A DNA stretch of 64,000 nt from Usnea hakonensis (Eukaryota; Ascomycota; Lecanoromycetes; Lecanorales; Parmeliaceae), in NCBI GenBank assembly GCA_013423325.1, contig BLJB01000011.1, positions 186,001-250,000 on the forward strand, read 5' to 3'. This document shows positions 59,723-64,000 of the stretch, one piece after another. Both the position numbers and the translations under genes were made by a program. Under the pieces are notes generated by a model. The model saw only the letters and a program-made list of their open reading frames with translations, searched no databases and had not been told where the DNA came from. The first letter of the stretch is position 1. Every line of letters begins with the position of its first letter.

Positions 59723-62700
59723 ATGGCACATTCGCTCCGCAGCCTGTTCTTCCTGCTGCTACTTAGGGCTTGGCTAAATAATGCGTCTAGCCATCCCAGA
59801 CCATCTCCTTTTCTTTTACCAAGGATTGCAAACATATCTTCCTCGAATGCTGGAAAAAGTCTTCCCCTTACACCAACACTATCTTGCTATCCTCAAGACC
59901 AGGATCCCGACCAAGGCATACTTTCGGAATTTTGTATATGCGATGAAACAGTGTCTTTGCCTCAAATGACACCCACACCGCCTCCAGCTTTTGACAACCT
60001 CACTGCATCTTGCGCCTACACCACGATTCCGGTGAGTCAATGTGAACCTTTTGTGGTCGATTTCATTCATTAACATTGGTCCAAAGCCCTGTCAGACATG
60101 CACTTCTCTGGGCTTTCCGGAAAACAAATGCGTATCTATTCCAAACTGTAATCCTCAGGCGACGTCTTCTAGCTTGCTATCAAGTACCATAGGAGCCTCG
60201 TCAATGGAAAGTGAACCAAGTAATATTGGCAGCGCAAGCTTTCCTACCGCGACGGGTGATGGGACACTCGATCCAGCTCATGCTATCACGGCCGCGCCTT
60301 CTACAACATCGAGAGCTGGCCTTATGTCGAACTCTAGCTTGACACAGAGCGACGGGTGCTTACTCCGAGATGCTTATTGCTCGCTCCGGGGCCCTGGCCA
60401 TTCGCTAGATGGCCTAAGAGACGAATGCGTACTTTGGGACACTTCTTGCTCTGGAGACCGATCCCTGGCAACAAGCCTGTTTTACGGGGGTGCAACTAGT
60501 GTGCTTATGCAAAACAAATGCTTCTTCGACCCTTCGCCAGACTGCAGCAAAAGTAATCCACCTGGCAGAGTCTCTGCATTCGATGACGTGAAGAGTTGGA
60601 TGAGGTCACCACAATGTTTGTCAGAGGATCCTACGATTATAGACCAGGAAGGTGGCGATGAACCGAATGTGATTCAAGAGGACCTGTTCCTGAATCAGAC
60701 TTGTTGTGATAATTGCCAGGTGGCTGCTGACCAGGTCGACGTTTACTATTGGCCGAATCCCCACGCTAACACATCTTGTCTAAGCATTATTGGTGACGGA
60801 AATAGTGACCTAGCTGTGGGTGCCACAACTGACAAATCCGGTGATGTTTATTGGGGATGTACCACGTGGTCTTCAGGCTCGCCTCTCATTGTATCGACAG
60901 CGACATTGACAAGTTTGGCATCCATGACGTTCAGGTCCTATCTTTTCAATCCGTGGGATGAATCACCATGTGGGAATTATACGGCGTCTGTGTCATCGGA
61001 TCTAAAGCGTAATATCACGGCTCGAGGTCTTCATCCCCGTGCGCACACCTTGATAGCGCCTAACAACTCTGTGAACACTTTGGTACTTGGCGACGTCACG
61101 TTGTAAGATTCCCATTATAGTTGCAGACTGATGTTATCTAAGTATAGTCTTAGTACCTCTCCGTCCATATATATCAATTTTCACGGTCTTAATGCAGGAG
61201 ACTATTGTGGCACCACATACATCTCTTCCACGATGCTGGCTTTTTCTCAAGAGGAACTATCAACGATAAGACCGAATGGAGATGGATTCGAAAGCTCGCA
61301 GCAATTTAACCCCGCGGACTTTCCATGTCCTCCTCAAAGTGTAATGGTAGGACATCCAAAGAAAATGGAAACTTGTACTTTTAGTAACATTGATACCTGC
61401 AGTCATTCAATTGGTACACACCATTACCAGGCGTACCATATCGCCCATTTTTCGTCTTCCCTGACAAAGTCAGGCAGGAAATACCTTTCTTCAAATACTG
61501 CAACGCCTTTTGGTTCAGTGTTTTCGATCCCCCAAGGGCATTGGTCCCAGGATTGGCGTTGACCCCCGATGTCACGACCAGCGACCCGAAAGCGCCCTCG
61601 ACGGCGCCTGAGCCGAGTCCTGTCCCAGATCCCGGCCCTAGAAAGACTGCTGTAAATGAAGATCCCGCGCCTTCCCCTTCGCCAGCTGCGCATCCTCAAT
61701 CTGTACCTCAGCCCCAGAATACAGCAGGACCATCGGATCAAGATCCAGCGGACAGCGCAACTCCTACACCTACCGATGACGCCCCTGTCCTGCCAGATCC
61801 AAACACACAACGACCTACACAGCCTGCTAATCCTCAGCAAATACCGTCCAATGATGGGGATCCTGCTGCTGCTAAGGTTTCAGGCGATTCATACAATGTC
61901 CAATCTCCAGCATCGACGACCAGCAATTTCCAAAAAGGCGATCCTGGTGATTCGACTCAGAATGACCCTACGGTACAAGACGAAGGCTCTCTGCCGACGA
62001 CAATTCAACTAGGACCACAACCGAATCAAAAGCCGACTACAATTTATGTAGGAAGTGAATCTAGTGAAGAGGCAAGCACCTCCGGCATAGGAGCAATCAT
62101 TTACAATGCATTTGGGCAAGTGAACCCCATAACAAGAGCAGAAGGCGTTTCTGGACCCCAAGCTTCGGTAGATCCTGCCGTGGCCTTTCCAACAATCACA
62201 GCGGCTGGTCAAATTCTGACGATCTCTGACCCGTCCGCGGTCTCAATAGCCGGCACAGTCCTAACTCCAGGCGGAGCCGAGGCCACTATTTCCGGCACGC
62301 CTGTAAGATTAGCGCCTTCGGGCAATTTGGTGATTGGTACCGGGCCTCCCCATCCAAGCTCTACAATCTTGACGATAGCTGGGCAAACTATAACAGCCAA
62401 CCCGATATCATTTCAAATTGCTGGCACGCCTGTAGTAGCTGGAGCGCCTGCTGTGACTGTCTCGGGGACGCCTGTCAGTATTGGAACCGCTGGCGATCTG
62501 GTGATTGGAGGCATTACTACCACTCCTTCTCCCTTCCCGGCAGTCGTCACCGTCGGAGGCCAAACGCTTACAGCAAATGGAGCCGACCTCGTAGGATCTG
62601 GCACAACCGTCAGTGCCGGCGGACCTGCAGTGCTGATGGCAGGCACACCGGTAAGTCTTGGTCCATCGGGAGAATTGATCGTTGGGGGGACTACGACGAC

Positions 62701-63568
62701 TATCTCCGGGGCCTCACAACCATCAGTCTTCACTGTGGGCGGCCAAACTTTCACCGCGAATCCTACCAAATTTCCAGTCGCGGGAGCGACGTTGTCGGCT
62801 GGAGGACCGGGGATGACAGTCAGTAGCACACTCATCTCACTCAATCCTTCAGGTTCCCTCGTGATCGGTACAAGCACGATTCCCCTGGAATCTTCAACAC
62901 CTACTGTCATCACCACGGATGGGCAAATATTTACCGTCGAGGGAGACGGACTGATCGCTATCGGAGGTACCACCTTAAGCAGTGGAGGTGCAGGAACGAT
63001 CATCAGTGGGACTCCCATCAGTGTCGGTCCTGGTGGGTCCCTCGTGATCGGTACAAGTACGATCTCCCTAGAGATTCTAACACCTACGGTCATCACGACG
63101 GACGGCCAAACATTTACAGTCAAGGGAGGCGGACTGATCGCTATCGGAAGTGTCACCTTGACCAGTGGAGGTCCAGGAACGATCATCAGTGGGACTCCCA
63201 TCAGTGTCGGTCCTGGTGGGTCCCTCGTGATCGGTACAAGCACGATCCCTCTGGGGACTCCAACACCTACTGTAATCACCACGGATGGCCAGACATTCAC
63301 AGTAGAGGGAAACGGATTGATCGCTGTCGGTGGTGCTACCTTGACTAGTGGAGGTACAGGAACGATCATCAGCGGCACTCCTATCAGCGTTGGTCCTAGT
63401 GGACTTGCGATAGGCTCAGAAACAATTCCGTTGCCCACTGGGAATGGCTCTGCGTCTAACACGATAGGCCTATTCACCGGTACCGCGGCGAGATACGATC
63501 AACCTTCGAGGTCGGTGCTGATGGCTTCGCTTGTGGTGATGATGGCGTTGTGGGTTGGCTGGAGATGA
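59723..63568 (+). CDS. Large GPI-anchored surface protein with 61-residue repeats
   Basis: Predicted cell-wall or plasma-membrane protein, not matched to a named family. Exons 59723-60031, 60087-61102, about 61154-61338 and 61431-63568 give about 1215 aa. The signal peptide is clear (MAHSLRSLFFLLLLRAW). A Cys-rich N-terminal part follows, with NQTCCDNCQVAADQVDVYYW and many N-glycosylation sites, then a Pro/Asp/Ser/Thr-rich stalk (61545-62040), and about seven tandem repeats. The C-terminus has a small-residue site (GNGSASN) and a hydrophobic tail (SVLMASLVVMMALWVG), as for GPI attachment. The intron before exon 3 has two possible acceptors six bases apart (61147, 61153). The 3' part alone looks like a complete gene only because its frame is open further upstream; it has no ATG. 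Adhesion is a guess from the layout. Confidence 0.78.
62197..63435 (+). repeat. Seven tandem 55-61-residue repeats in the GPI protein
   Basis: Each unit has the shape [V/I]-T-x-x-[G/D]-GQ-x-[F/L/I]-T...G..[I/V]..GG..ISGTPISVGPSG-x-LVIG. The last three start at 62900, 63083 and 63266, exactly 183 bp apart and nearly identical in DNA; the first four are diverged. Recent expansion at the 3' end is implied. Copy number may vary between isolates. Confidence 0.85.
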
Positions 63569-63923
63569 AAGAGTGCTTCTGCTTCTGACCCTCTCCGCAT
63601 TCCAAGAGGTCTGGTGCTTGGAAGCCATTGCGGTGGGTATCCTGTATATATAGGGTTCTCATTCCTCCACCGTATCTTCCTAAATCCTCGATCTCGATGC
63701 GTGTATAACAAACTAAAAGACTGTAATATCTCCACCCTTTGCCCCCAAACTAACCAAACCCAAAATCCCTTCAACCAACAAAGATTGGCACTGAAACGAA
63801 CACAACATACCTTGAGAACTCAGCGGTAATATAGTACCAATGCAGAATCCGAAACAAGAGAGTAGATAGTGAAACAAATAGGTCACAACATCACATTTAA
63901 CCCGTTGAAGGACCCCATTCCTC

Positions 63924-63956
<33 letters not shown>

Positions 63957-64000
63957 ANNTTTAACCCGTTGAAGGCCCCCCTTCCCCCCCCCCCCCCCCC
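63569..64000. other. 3' flank of the GPI gene and assembly gap edge
   Basis: Nothing coding. From 63926 a 31-C run is followed by two N. The 16-bp phrase tttaacccgttgaagg at 63896-63911 recurs at 63960-63975 after the N, then more C. No telomere repeat is visible. This looks like a mis-assembled scaffold end. Confidence 0.8.

Noticed and set aside
62413..63477. 354-codon minus-strand frame, Pro/Val-rich
   Set aside because: Antisense of the GPI protein repeats; repetition makes a long antisense frame inevitable.
61541..63568. Separate gene for the repeat part of the GPI protein
   Set aside because: Its first codon is TTG, with no ATG; splicing at 61338|61431 joins it to the secreted N-terminal part in frame.
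63926..64000. Telomere-like chromosome end
   Set aside because: No TTAGGG-type repeat; poly-C with N is an assembly gap.

Overview
This is nuclear DNA of a filamentous ascomycete (Pezizomycotina). Genes are interrupted by short introns (mostly 45-65 bp, GT..AG with CTRAY-like branch points). Proteins typical of that group are present: PDR-type ABC transporter, Fmp52, Tco89, Kar5/Tht1, a NACHT-ankyrin receptor and fungal Cys-rich membrane proteins. I cannot fix class or genus from sequence alone. There is no prokaryotic, organellar or viral segment, no CRISPR array and no convincing tRNA or rRNA gene. Gene models were built by joining reading frames at splice sites that keep frame and restore family motifs; no transcripts were available.

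Layout. 0-15 kb is a dense housekeeping block: a possible partial gene at the left edge, mitochondrial ribosomal protein uL6m (-), KAR5 nuclear fusion protein (+), mitochondrial peptidase ICP55 (-) divergent from a SIRT5-like sirtuin (+), PEP carboxykinase PCK1 (+) with an unusual repeated C-terminal tail, and the deadenylase PAN2 (+). 17-24 kb holds two transporters facing each other, an MFS sugar porter (+) and a full-size PDR/ABCG exporter (-). 25-29 kb has a class II aldolase-fold gene whose 3' end is tandemly duplicated, a Cys-rich single-pass membrane protein and a DUF2011-like protein.

29-46 kb is accessory-looking and gene-poor. It holds a NACHT-ankyrin STAND receptor (-) divergent from a decayed adenylosuccinate synthetase copy (+), two small secreted proteins that may be paralogues, an FMN-dependent alpha-hydroxyacid dehydrogenase and an amidophosphoribosyltransferase (ADE4 family). 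Two purine-pathway genes within 13 kb of each other, one broken, is the most system-like feature of the window. 46-64 kb returns to ordinary genes: an unrecognised helix-hairpin-helix-like protein with a decayed 3' end, FMP52 divergent from MET10 (sulfite reductase flavoprotein), TCO89 (TORC1 subunit), an HNH-domain protein, an unrecognised PPxY protein and a large GPI-anchored surface protein with 61-residue repeats. The window ends in poly-C/N, an assembly gap edge.

Functional threads: gluconeogenesis and sugar uptake (PCK1, MFS porter), mitochondrial protein synthesis and processing (MRPL6, ICP55, possibly the sirtuin and Fmp52), mRNA turnover (PAN2), sulfur and purine metabolism (MET10, ADE4), and non-self recognition or surface functions (NACHT-ANK, Cys-rich and GPI proteins). 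No co-regulation is shown by the sequence beyond several divergent gene pairs with short shared promoters.
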